64,000 nucleotides of DNA, taken from positions 4,555,501 through 4,619,500 of the forward strand of contig CP114496.1 in assembly GCA_027186245.1 (NCBI GenBank), written 5' to 3'. Position 1 is the stretch's first letter. Each line of letters opens with the position of its first letter. The translations under genes and the position numbers were made by a program. A model generated the notes under the pieces. It saw only the letters and a program-made list of their open reading frames with translations, was not told the origin of the DNA and did no database searches. The stretch is from Coriaria nepalensis (lineage: Eukaryota > Streptophyta > Magnoliopsida > Cucurbitales > Coriariaceae). Of this stretch, positions 39,039-51,389 are shown one piece after another.

Positions 39039-39829
39039 AGGGCTCGTTCGACTTACTTCGAAATAAGTTATTGACTTGAAATGACTCATTCAAATGATTT
39101 TAAGGTTAAACGAATGCTACCTTTCCTTGGATTGATCATTTGCTAGTTATGCACAAAACTTGTGTTTGTAGTGCAAAAATAGAATTTTTTCGAATTGCAT
39201 TGAAATATGTTATTGACTAGAAATGACTCATTCAAATGATTTTAAGGTTAAAAGAATGCACACTTTCCTTGTAATGATGATTTGCAAGTTATGCCCAAAA
39301 CCTGTCTTTGAAGTGCGAAAATAGAATTCGGTTGAATTGCATTGAAATATGTTATTGACTTGAAATGACTCATTCAAATGATTTCAAGGTTAAACGAATG
39401 CACACTTTCCTTGTAATGATCATTTCCAAGTTATGCACAAAACTTGTATTTGAAGTGCGAAAATAGAATTCATTCGAATTGTTTTGAAATAAGTTATTGA
39501 CTTAAAATGACTCATTGAAATTATTTTAAGGTTGAACGAACGTAGGCTTTTCTTGCATTCATCTTTCGCAAGTTATGCACAAAACTTGTGTTTGGAGAGC
39601 AAAATTATCATTCGTTCGAATTTCTTTGAAATAACTTATTGACTTGAAATGACTCATTGAAATGATTTTAAGGTTAAACGAACATAATCTTTTCTTGCAT
39701 TCATCTTTCGCAAGTTATGCACAAAACTTGTGTTTGGAGTGCAAAAATAGAATTCGTTGGAATTTCTTTGAAATAACTTATTGACTTGAAATGACTCATT
39801 GAAATGATTTTAAGGTTAAACGAACGTAG

Positions 39830-42800
39830 GCTTTCCCTGCATTAACCTTTTGGAAGTTATGCACAAAACTTGTGTTTGTAGTGTAAAAATAGATATCGTT
39901 CGAATTGCTTTGAAATAAGTTATTGACTAGAAATGACTCATTGAAATGATTTTAAGGTTAAATGAATGCACACTTTCCTTGTAATGATCATTTGCAAGTT
40001 ATACACAAAACTTGTGTTTGATGTGCGAAAATAGAATTCGTTCGAATTGCTTCGAAATAAGTTATTGCCTTTAAATGACTCATTGAAATGATTTTAAGGT
40101 TAAACGAACGCAATCTTTCCTTGCATTGACCATTCGCAAGTTATGCACAAAACTTGTGTTTGTAGTGCAAAAAAAGAATTCGTTCGAATGGGTTTGAAAT
40201 AAGTTATTGACTTGAAATGACTCATTGAAATGATTTTAATGTTAAACTAATGCACACTTTCCTCGCATTGATCATTTGCATGTTTTGGATAATACTTGTG
40301 TTTGAAGTGCGAAAATATAAATCGTTCAAATTGCTTTGAAATAACTTATTGACTTGAAATGACTTATTCAAATGATTTTAAGGTTAAACAAACGCAGGCT
40401 TTCCTTGCATTGACCTTTTGCAAGTTATGCACAAAACTTGTGTTTGTAGTGCAAAAATAGAATTCGTTCGAATGGCTCTGAAATAAGGTATTGACTAGAA
40501 AAGACTCATTGAAATGATTTTAAGGTTAAACAAATGCACACTTTCCTTACAATGATCATTCGCAAGTTTTGAACAATACTTGTGTTTGAAGTGCGAAAAT
40601 ATAAATCGTTCAAATTGCTTTGAAATAACTTATTGGCTTGAAATGACTCATTGAAATGATTTTAAGGTTAAACGAACGCAGGGTTTGCTTGCATTGTCCT
40701 TTTGCAAGTTATGCACAAAACTTGTGTTTGTAGTGCAAAAATAGAATTCGTTCGAATGGTTTTGAAATAAGTTATTGACTAGAAATGACTCATTGAAATG
40801 ATTTTAAGGTTAAACAAATGCACACTTTCCTTATAATGATCCTTTGCAAGTTTTGGACAATACTTGTGTTTGAAGTGCGAAAATATAAATCGTTCGAATT
40901 GCTTTGAAATAAGTTATTGACTTGAAATGACTCATTGAAATGATTTTAAGGTAAAACGAACACAGGCTTTCCTTGCATTGACCTTTTGCAAGTTATGCAC
41001 AAAACTTGTGTTTGTAGGACAAAAATAGAATTCGTTCGAATGGCTTTGAAATAAGTTATTGAGTAAAAATGACTCATTGAAATGATTTTAAGGTTAAACA
41101 AATGCACACTTTCCTTATAATGATCATTTGCAACTTAGGCGCAAAACTTGTGTTTGAAGTGCGAAAATATAATACGTTCGGCTTGCTTTGAAATAAGTTA
41201 TTGACTTGAAATGACTCACTGAAATGATTTTAAGGTGAAACTAATGCACTTTCCTTGCATTGATCATTCGCAAGTTATGTGCAAAACTTGTGTTTGTAGT
41301 GCAAAAAATGGGCTCGTTCGACTTACATTGAAATAAGTTATTGACTTGAAATGACTCATTCAAATGATCATAAGGTTAAACGAATGCACCCTTTCCTTGG
41401 ATTGATCATTTGCTAGTCATGCACAAAACTTGTGTTTGTAGTGCAAAAATAGAATTTTTTCGAATTGCATTGAAATATGTTATTGACTTGAAATGACTCA
41501 TTCAAATGATTTTAAAATTAAACGAATGCACACTTTCCTTGTAAGGATCATTTGCAAGTTATGCACAAAACTTGTGTTTGAAGTGCGAAAATATAATTCG
41601 TTCGGATTGCTTTGAAATAAGTTATTGACTTTTAAATGACTCACTGAAATGATTTTAAGGTGAAACTAATGCACTTTCCTTGCATTGATCATTCGCAAGT
41701 TATGTGCAAAACTTGTGTTTGTAGTGCAAAAAATGGGCTCGTTCGACTTACATTGAAATAAGTTATTGACTTGAAATGACTCATTCAAATGATCATAAGG
41801 TTAAACGAATGCACCCTTTCCTTGGATTGATCATTTGCTAGTCATGCACAAAACTTGTGTTTGTAGTGCAAAAATAGAATTTTTTCGAATTGCATTGAAA
41901 TATGTTATTGACTTGAAACGACTCATTCAAATGATTTTAAAATTAAACGAATGCACACTTTCCTTGTAAGGATCATTTGCAAGTTATGCACAAAACTTGT
42001 GTTTGAAGTGCGAAAATATAATTCGTTCGGATTGCTTTGAAATAAGTTATTGACTTTTAAATGACTCATTCAAATAATTTTACGGTTAAACGAATGCACA
42101 CTTTCCTTGCTTTGATCATTTGCAAGTTCTGCACAAAACTTGTATTTGAAGTGCGAAAATAGAATTCCTTCGAATTGTTTTGAAATAAGTTATTGATTTG
42201 AAATGACTCATTGAAATGATTTTAACGTTAAATGAACGTAGGCTCTTCTTGCTTTCATCTTTCACAAGTTATGCACAAAACTTGTGTGTGGAGAGCAAAA
42301 ATAGAATTCGTTCGAATTGCTTTGAAATAAGTTATTGACTAGAAATGACTCATTGAAATGATTTTAAGGTTAAATGAATGCACACTTTCCTTGTAATGAT
42401 CATTTGCAAGTTATACACAAAACTTGTGTTTGATGTGCGAAAATAGAATTCGTTCGAATTGCTTCGAAATAAGTTATTGCCATCAAATGACTCATTGAAA
42501 TGATTTTAAGGTTAAACGAACACAAGCTTTCCTTGCATTGACCATTCGCAAGTTATGCACAAAACTTGTGTTTGTAGTGCAAAAATAGAATTCGTTCGAA
42601 TGGGTTTGAAATAAGTTATTGACTTGAAATGACTCATTGAAATGATTCTAATGTTAAACTAATGCACACTTTCCTCGCATTGATCATTTGCATGTTTTGG
42701 ATAATACTTGTGTTTGAAGTGCGAAAATATAAATCGTTCAAATTGCTTTGAAATAACTTATTGACTTGAAATGACTCATTCAAATGATTTTAAGGTTAAA

Positions 42801-43930
42801 CGAACGCAGGCTTTCCTTGCATTGACCTTTTTCAAGTTATGCACAAAACTTGTGTTTGTAGTGCAAAAATAGAATTCGTTCGAATGGCTTTGAAATAAGG
42901 TATTGACTAGAAAAGACTCATTGAAATGATTTTAAGGTTAAACAAATGCACACTTTCCTTACAATGATCATTCGCAAGTTTTGGACAATACTTGTGTTTG
43001 AAGTGCGAAAATATAAATCGTTCAAATTGCTTTGAAATAACTTATTGACTTGAAATGACTCATTGAAATGATTTTAAGGTTAAACGAACGCAGGGTTTGC
43101 TTGCATTGACCTTTTGCAAGTTATGCACAAAACTTGTGTTTGTAGTGCAAAAATAGAATTCGTTCGAATGGTTTTGAAATAAGTTATTGACTAGAAATGA
43201 CTCATTGAAATAATTTTAAGGTTAAACAAATGCACACTTTCCTTATAATGATCCTTTGCAAGTTTTGGACAATACTTGTGTTTGAAGTGCGAAAATATAA
43301 ATCGTTCGAATTGCTTTGAAATAAGTTATTGACTTGAAATGACTCATTGAAATGATTTTAAGGTTAAACGAACACAGGCTTTCCTTGCATTGACCTTTTG
43401 TAAGTTATGCACAAAACTTGTGTTTGTAGTGCAAAAATAGAATTCATTCGAATGGCTTTGAAATAAGTTATTGAGTAAAAATGACTCATTGAAATGATTT
43501 TAAGGTTAAACATATGCACACTTTCCTTATAATAATCATTTGCAAGTTATGCGCAAAACTTGTGTTTGAAGTGCGAAAATATAATATGTTCGACTTGCTT
43601 TGAAATAAGTTATTGACTTGAAATGACTCATTGAAATGATTTTAAGGTGAAACTAATGCACTTTCCTTGCATTGATCGTTCGCAAGTTATGTGCAAAACT
43701 TGTGTTTGTAGTGCAAAAATAGAATTTTTTCGAATTGCATTGAAATATGTTATTGACTTGAAATGACTCATTCAAATGATTTTAAAATTAAACGAATGCA
43801 CACTTTCCTTGTAAGGATCATTTGCAAGTAATGCACAAAACTTGTGTTTGAAGTGCGAAAATATAATTCGTTTGGATTGCTTTGAAATAAGTTATTGACT
43901 TTTAAATGACTCATTCAAATAATTTTACGG
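39830..43930 (-). repeat. 14-mer HOR pair inside copy 1, with an extra trimer
   Basis: Monomers with GAATGGGTTTGAAATAAG lie at 40,186 and 42,598, and AAGGTGAAACTAATGCAC at 41,232 and 43,644, both 2,412 bp apart. In copy 2 of the 11-kb unit the equivalent spacing is 1,987 bp (14 x 142, less one). The extra 425 bp is the trimer duplication listed next. Shared variants include CGTTTTGGATAATACTTG-like monomers with TTTTGGAYAATACTTG in place of TTATGCACAAAACTTG. The outer limits are approximate. Confidence 0.78.
41232..42067 (-). repeat. 425-bp trimer duplication present only in copy 1
   Basis: AAGGTGAAACTAATGCACTT occurs at 41,232 and 41,657, 425 bp apart, and the intervening three monomers repeat almost exactly: GCAAAAAATGGGCTCG, AGTCATGCACAAAACTTG, GAATTTTTTCG, and GTAAGGATCATTTGC in the same order. 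In copy 2 the single counterpart begins at 52,727. The unit is one base short of three monomers because its AATGCACTTTCC monomer lost ACAC and TTTTAAATGACTC gained bases. Confidence 0.87.
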
Positions 43931-43979
43931 TTAAACGAATGCACACTTTCCTTGCTTTGATCATTTGCAAGTTATGGAC

Positions 43980-46880
43980 AAAACTTGTATTTGAAGTGCC
44001 AAAATAGAATTCGTTCGAATTGTTTTGAAATAAGTTATTGATTTGAAATGACTCATTGAAATGATTTTAACGTTAAACGAACGTAGGCTTTTCTTGCTTT
44101 CATCTTTCGCAAGTTATGCACAAAACTTGTGTTTGGAGAGCAAAAATAGAATTCGTTCGAATTTCTTTGAAATAAGTTATTGACTCGAAATGACTCATTG
44201 AAATGATTTTAAGGTTAAACGAACGCAGGCTTTTCTTGCATTCATCTTTCGCAAGTTATGCACAAAACTTTGTGTTTGGAGTGCAAAAATAGAATTCGTT
44301 TGAATTTCTTTGAAATAAGTTATTGACTTGAAATGACTCATTGGAATGATTTTAAAGTTAAACGAACGCAGGCTTTACCTGCATTGACCTTTTGCAAGTT
44401 ATGCGCAAAACTTGTGTTTGAAGTGTGAAAATAGAATTAGTTTGAATTGCTTTGGAATAAGTTATTGACTTGTAATGACTAATTCCGATGATTTTATGGT
44501 CAAACGAGTGCACACTTTCCTTACATTGATCATTTGCAAGTTATGCATAAAACTTGTGTTTGATGTGCGAAAATAGAATTCGTTCGAATTGCTTTGAAAT
44601 AAGTTATTGCCTTGAAATGACTCGTTGAAATGATTTTAATGTTAACCGAACCCGAGCTTTTCTTGCATTCATCTTTCGCAAGTTATGCAGAAAACTTGTG
44701 TTTGGAGCGCAAAAATAGAATTCGTTCGAATTTCTTTGAAATAAGTTATAGACTTGAAATGACTCATTGAAACGATTTTAAGTTTAAACAAATGCACACT
44801 TTCCTTATAATGATCATTTGCAAGTTATGCGCAAAACTTGTGTTTGAAGTGCGAAAACATAATTCGTTCGACTTGCTTTGAAATAAGTTATTGACCTGAA
44901 ATGACTCATTGAAATGATTTTAAGGTGAAACTAATGCACTTTCCTTGCATTGATCACTCGCAAGTTATGTGCAAAACTTGTGTTTGTAGTGCAAAAAATG
45001 GGCTCGTTCGACTTACTTTGAAATAAGTTATTGACTTGAAATGACTCATTCAAATGATCTTAAGGTTAAACGAATGCACCCTTTCCTTGGATTGATCATT
45101 TGCTAGTCATGCACAAAACTTGTGTTTGTAGTGCAAAAATAGAATTTTTTCGAATTGCATTGAAATATGTTATCGACTTGAAATGACTCATTCAAATGAT
45201 TTTAAAATTAAACGAATGCACACTTTCCTTGTAAGGATCATTTGCAAGTTATGCACAAAACTTGTATTTGAATTGCGAAAATAGAATTCGTTCGAATTGT
45301 TTTGAAATAAGTTATTGACTTGAAATGACTCATTGAAATGATTTTAACGTTAAACGAACGTAGGCTTTTCTTGCTTTCATCTTTCGCAAGTTGTGCACAA
45401 AACTTGTGTTTTGAGTGCAAAAATAGAATTCGTTCGAATTTCTTTGAAATAACTTATTGATTGGGAATGATTCATTGAAATGATTTTAACGTTAAACGAA
45501 CGTAGGCTTTTCTTGCTTTCATCTTTCGCAAGTTATGCACAAAACTTGTGTTTGTGGAGCAAAAATAGAATTCGTTCGAATTTGTTTGAAATAAGTTATT
45601 GACTCGAAATGAGTCACTGAAATGATTTTAAGGTTAAACGAACGCAGGGTTTTCTTGCATTCATTTTTCGCAAGTTATGCACAAAACTTGTGTTTGGAGT
45701 GCAAAAATAGAATTCGTTTGAATTTCTTTGAAATAAGTTATTGACTTGAAATGACATATTGGAATGATTTTAAGGTTAAACGAATGCAGGCTTTTCCTGC
45801 ATTGACCTTTTGCAAGTTATGCACAAAACTTGTGTTTGAAGTGTGAAAATAGAATTAGTTTGAATAGGTTTGGAATAAGTTATTGACTTGTAATGACTCA
45901 TTCAGATGATTTTATGGTTAAACGAGTGCACACTTTCCTTGCATTGATCATTTGCAAGTTATTCACAAAACTTGTGTTTGATGTGCGAAAATAGAATTCG
46001 TTCGAATTGCTTTGAAATAAGTTATTGCCTTGAAATGACTCGTTGAAATGATTTTAATGTTAAACGAACCCGAGCTTTTCTTGCATTCATCTTTCGCAAG
46101 TTATGCAGAAAACTTGTGTTTGTAGCGCAAAAATAGAATTCATTCGAATTTCTTTGAAATAAGTTATTTACTTGAAATGACTCATTGAAACGATTTTAAG
46201 TTTAAACAAATGCACACTTTCCTTATAATGATCATTTGCAAGTTATGCGCAAAACTTGTGTTTGAAGTGCGAAAACATAATTCGTTCGACTTGCTTTGAA
46301 ATAAGTTATTGACCTGAAATGACTCACTGAAATGATTTTAAGGTGAAACTAATGCACTTTCCTTGCATTGATCATTCGCAAGTTATGTGCAAAACTTGTG
46401 TTTGTAGTGCAAAAAATGGGCTCGTTCGACTTACTTTGAAATAAGTTATTGACTTGAAATGACTCATTCAAATGATCTTAAGGTTAAACGAATGCACCCT
46501 TTCCTTGGATTGATCATTTGCTAGTCATGCACAAAACTTGTGTTTGTAGTGCAAAAATAGAATTTTTTCGAATTGCATTGAAATATGTTATCGACTTGAA
46601 ATGACTCATTCAAATGATTTTAAAATTAAACGAATGCACACTTTCCTTGTAAGGATCATTTGCAAGTTATGCACAAAACTTGTATTTGAATTGCGAAAAT
46701 AGAATTCGTTCGAATTGTTTTGAAATAAGTTATTGACTTGAAATGACTCATTGAAATGATTTTAACGTTAAACGAACGTAGGCTTTTCTTGCTTTCATCT
46801 TTCGCAAGTTGTGCACAAAACTTGTGTTTTGAGTGCAAAAATAGAATTCGTTCGAATTTCTTTGAAATAACTTATTGACT
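43980..46880 (-). repeat. 1,418-bp 10-mer HOR, two copies (copy 1)
   Basis: GAACCCGAGCTTTTC lies at 44,648 and 46,066, 1,418 bp apart. GTGCGAAAACATAATTCG, GCAAAAAATGGGCTCG and a 183-base open stretch at 45,238 and 46,656 keep the same spacing. The corresponding pair in copy 2 lies at about 55.05-57.95 kb. Similarity is close but the two units differ in several monomers, one of which is the candidate conversion tract at 45.17-45.46 kb. Confidence 0.8.
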
Positions 46881-49397
46881 TGAAATGACTCATTGGAATG
46901 ATTTTAAGGTTAAACGAACGCAGGCTTTCCCTGCATTGACCTTTTGGAAGTTATGCACAAAACTTGTGTTTGTAGTGTAAAAATTGAAATCGTTCGAATT
47001 GCTTTGAAATAAGTTATTGACTAGAAATGACTCATTGAAATGATTTTAAGGTTAAATGAATGCACACTTTCCTTGTTATGATCATTTGCAAGTTATGCAC
47101 AAAACTTGTGTTTGATGTGCGAAAATAGAATTCATTCGAATTGTTTTGAAATAAGTTATTGCCTTGAAATGACTCGTTGAAATGATTTTAAGGTTAAACG
47201 AACGCAGGCTTTCCTTATAATGATTATTTGCAAGTTATGTACAAAACTTGTGTTTGAAGTGCGAAAATAGAATTCGTTCGAATTGCTTTGAAATAAGTTA
47301 TTGCCTTGAAATGACTCATTGAAATGATTTTAAGGTTAAACGAACGCAGGCTTTCCCTGCATTGACCTTTTGCAAGTTATGCACAAAACTTGTGTTTGTA
47401 GTGCAAAAATAGAATTCGTTCGAATTGCTTTGAAATAAGTTATTGACTAGAAATGACTCATTGAAATGATTTTAAGGTTAAACGAACGTAGGCTTTTCTT
47501 GCATTCATCTTTCGCAAGTTATGCAGAAAACTTGTGCTTGGAGTGCAAAAATAGAATTCGTTCGAATTTCTTTGAAATAAGTTATTGACTTGAAATGACT
47601 CATTGAAATGATTTTAAGGTTAAACTAATGCACACTTTCCTTGGATTGATCATTTGCAAGTTATACACTAAACTTGGGTTTGTAGTGCAAAACTAGGGCT
47701 CATTCGACTTACTTTGAAATAAGTTATTGACTTGAAATGACTGATTGAAGTGATTTTAAGGTTACACGAATGCACACTTTCCTTGCAATGATCATTTGCA
47801 AGTTATGCCGAAAACTTGTGTTTGTAGTGCAAAAATAGAATTTGTTCGACTTGCTTCGAAATAAGTTATTGAGTTGAAATGACTTACTGAAATGATTTGA
47901 AGGTTAAACTAATGCACACTTTCCTTGCATTGATCATTTGCAAGTTATGTGCAAAACTTGTATTTGTAGTGCAAAAATAGGGCTCGTTCGACTTACTTTG
48001 AAATAAGTTATTGACTTGAAATGACTCATTCAAATGATTTTAAGGTTAAACGAATGCCCACTTTCCTTGCAATGATCATTTGCAAGTTATGCACAAAACT
48101 TGGGCTTGTAATGCAAAAATAGGGCTCATTCGACTTGCTTTGAAATAAGTTATTGAATTAAAATGACTCACTAAAATGATTTTAAGGTTAAACTAATGCA
48201 CACTTTCCTTGCATTGATCATTTGCAGGTTATGCGCAAAACTTGTGTTTGTAGTGCAAAAATAGGGCTCGTTCGACTTACTTTGAAATAAGTTATTGAAT
48301 TGAAATGACTCACTGAAATGATTTTAAGGTTAAACTAATGCACACTTTCCTTGCAATGATCATTTGCGAGTTATGCACAAAACTTGTGTTTGTAGTGCAA
48401 AAATAGAATTCGTTCGACTATCTTTGAAATAAGTTATTGACTTTAAATGACTCATTCAAATGATTTTATGGTTAAACGAATGCACATTTTCCTTGCTTTG
48501 ATCGTTTGCAAGTTATGCACAAAACTTTTATTTGAAATGCGAAAATAGAATTAGTTCGAATTGTTTTGAAATAAGTTATTGACTTGTTATGACCCATTGA
48601 AATGATTTTAAGATTAAACGAACGCAGGCTTTCGTTGCATTCATCATTTGCAAGTTATGCACAAAACTTGTGTTTGAAGTGCGAAAATAGGGCTCATTTG
48701 ACTTACTTTGAAATAAGTTATTGATTGGAAAAGATTCATTGAAATGATTTTAAGGTTAACTGAATGCACACTTTCCTTGTAATGATCATTTGCAAGTTAT
48801 GCGCAAAACTTGTGTTTGAAGTGTGAAAATAAAATTAGCTTGAATTGCTTTGGAATAAGTTATTGACCTGTAATGACTCATTCAGATGATTTTATGGTAA
48901 AACGAGTGCACACTTTCCGTGCACTGATCATATGCAAGTTATGCACAAAACTTGTGTTTGATGTGCGAAAATAGAATTCGTTCGACTCGCTTTGAAATAA
49001 GTTATTGACTTGAAATGACTCATTCAAATGATTTTAAGGTTAAACGAACGTAGGCTTTTCTTGAATTGACCTTTTGCAAGTTATGTACAAAACTTGTGTT
49101 TGTAGTGCAAAAATAGAATTCGTTCGAATGGCTTTGAAATAAGTTATTCACTAGAAATAACTCATTGAAATGATTTTAAGGTTAAACTATTGCACACTTT
49201 CTTTATAATGATCATTTGCAAGTTTTGGACAATACTTGTGTTTGAAGTGCGAAAATATAAATCTTTCAAATTGCTTTTAAATAAGTTATTGACTTGAAAT
49301 AAGTCATTCAAATGATTTTAAGGTTAAACGAACGCAGGCTTTCCTTGCATTGACTTTTGCAAGTTATGCACAAAACGTGTGTTTGTAGTGCAAAAAT

Positions 49398-50533
49398 AGG
49401 GCTCGTTTGACTTATTTTGAAATAAGTTATTGACTTGAAATGACTCATTGAAGTGATTTTAAGGTTAAACGAATGCACAGTTTCCGTGCAATGATCATTT
49501 GCAAGTTATGCACAAAACATGTGTTTGTAGTGCAAAAATAGAATTCGTTCGACTTGCTTTGAAATAAGTTATTGACTTGAAATGACTTACTGAAATGATT
49601 TTAAGGTTAAACTAATGCACACTTTCCTTGCATTGATCATTCGCAAGTTATGCACAAAACTTGGGTTTGTAGTGCAAAAATAGGGCTCGTTTGACTTATT
49701 TTGAAATAAGTTATTGACTTGAAATGACTCATTGAAGTGATTTTAAGGTTAAACGAATGCACAGTTTCCGTGCAATGATCATTTGCAAGTTATGCACAAA
49801 ACATGTGTTTGTAGTGCAAAAATAGAATTCGTTCGACTTGCTTTGAAATAAGTTATTGACTTGAAATGACTTACTGAAATGATTTTAAGGTTAAACTAAT
49901 GCACACTTTCCTTGCATTGATCATTCGCAAGTTATGCACTAAACTTGGGTTTGTAGTGCAAAAATAGGGCTCGTTTGACTTATTTTGAAATAAGTTATTG
50001 ACTTGAAATGACTCATTGAAGTGATTTTAAGGTTAAACGAATGCACAGTTTCCGTGCAATGATCATTTGCAAGTTATGCACAAAACATGTGTTTGTAGTG
50101 CAAAAATAGAATTCGTTCGACTTGCTTTGAAATAAGTTATTGACTTGAAATGACTTACTGAAATGATTTTAAGGTTAAACTAATGCACACTTTCCTTGCA
50201 TTGATCATTCGCAAGTTATGCACTAAACTTGGGTTTGTAGTGCAAAAATAGGGCTCGTTTGACTTATTTTGAAATAAGTTATTGACTTGAAATGACTCAT
50301 TGAAGTGATTTTAAGGTTAAACGAATGCACAGTTTCCGTGCAATGATCATTTGCAAGTTATGCACAAAACATGTGTTTGTAGTGCAAAAATAGAATTCGT
50401 TCGACTTGCTTTGAAATAAGTTATTGACTTGAAATGACTTACTGAAATGATTTTAAGGTTAAACTAATGCACACTTTCCTTGCATTGATCATTTGCAAGT
50501 TATGTGCAAAACTTGTGTTTGTAGTGCAAAAAT
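49398..50533 (-). repeat. 284-bp dimer array, four units (copy 2)
   Basis: The same dimer as at 38,471 occurs four times, starting at 49,398, 49,682, 49,966 and 50,250, each exactly 284 bp, and ends at 50,534. CAGTTTCCGTGCAATG is at 49,478, 49,762, 50,046 and 50,330. The first boundary reads CACAAAACTTGGG and later ones CACTAAACTTGGG, so the units are distinguishable. The difference of two units from copy 1 is direct evidence of expansion or contraction after the 11-kb duplication. Confidence 0.92.
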
Positions 50534-51389
50534 AGGGCTCGTTCGACTTACTTCGAAATAAGTTATTGACTTGAAATGACTCATTCAAATGATTTTAAGG
50601 TTAAACGAATGCTACCTTTCCTTGGATTGATCATTTGCTAGTTATGCACAAAACTTGTGTTTGTAGTGCAAAAATAGAATTTTTTCGAATTGCATTGAAA
50701 TATGTTATTGACTAGAAATGACTCATTCAAATGATTTTAAGGTTAAAAGAATGCACACTTTCCTTGTAATGATGATTTGCAAGTTATGCCCAAAACCTGT
50801 CTATGAAGTGCGAAAATAGAATTCGGTTGAATTGCATTGAAATATGTTATTGACTTGAAATGACTCATTCAAATGATTTCAAGGTTAAACGAATGCACAC
50901 TTTCCTTGTAATGATCATTTCCAAGTTATGCACAAAACTTGTATTTGAAGTGCGAAAATAGAATTCGTTCGAATTGTTTTGAAATAAGTTATTGACTTAA
51001 AATGACTCATTGAAATTATTTTAAGGTTGAACGAACGTAGGCTTTTCTTGCATTCATCTTTCGCAAGTTATGCACAAAACTTGTGTTTGGAGAGCAAAAT
51101 TATCATTCGTTCGAATTTCTTTGAAATAACTTATTGACTTGAAATGACTCATTGAAATGATTTTAAGGTTAAACGAACATAATCTTTTCTTGCATTCATC
51201 TTTCGCAAGTTATGCACAAAACTTGTGTTTGGAGTGCAAAAATAGAATTCGTTGGAATTTCTTTGAAATAACTTATTGACTTGAAATGACTCATTGAAAT
51301 GATTTTAAGGTTAAACGAACGTAGGCTTTCCCTGCATTAACCTTTTGGAAGTTATGCACAAAACTTGTGTTTGTAGTGTAAAAATAGAT

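Larger units (their letters stand above)
37541..48750 (-). repeat. Large tandem duplication, copy 1 (about 11.2 kb)
   Basis: Copy 1 begins at TAAGGTTAACTGAATGC (37,541), which recurs at 48,751. Offsets between the copies shift in steps: 11,210 at the start, 10,927 after two monomers missing from copy 2 (near 38.2-38.45 kb), 11,495 after the 284-bp dimer array, 11,070 after the 425-bp trimer, and 11,070-11,071 to the end. The steps of about 283, 568 and 425 bp are two, four and three monomers. Substitutions between copies are few. Inside are a 14-mer HOR, a dimer array, a trimer duplication and a 10-mer HOR. The right end (48,560-48,750) resembles the central HOR, including AGGGCTCATTTGACTTAC at 48,690. 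Confidence 0.9.
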
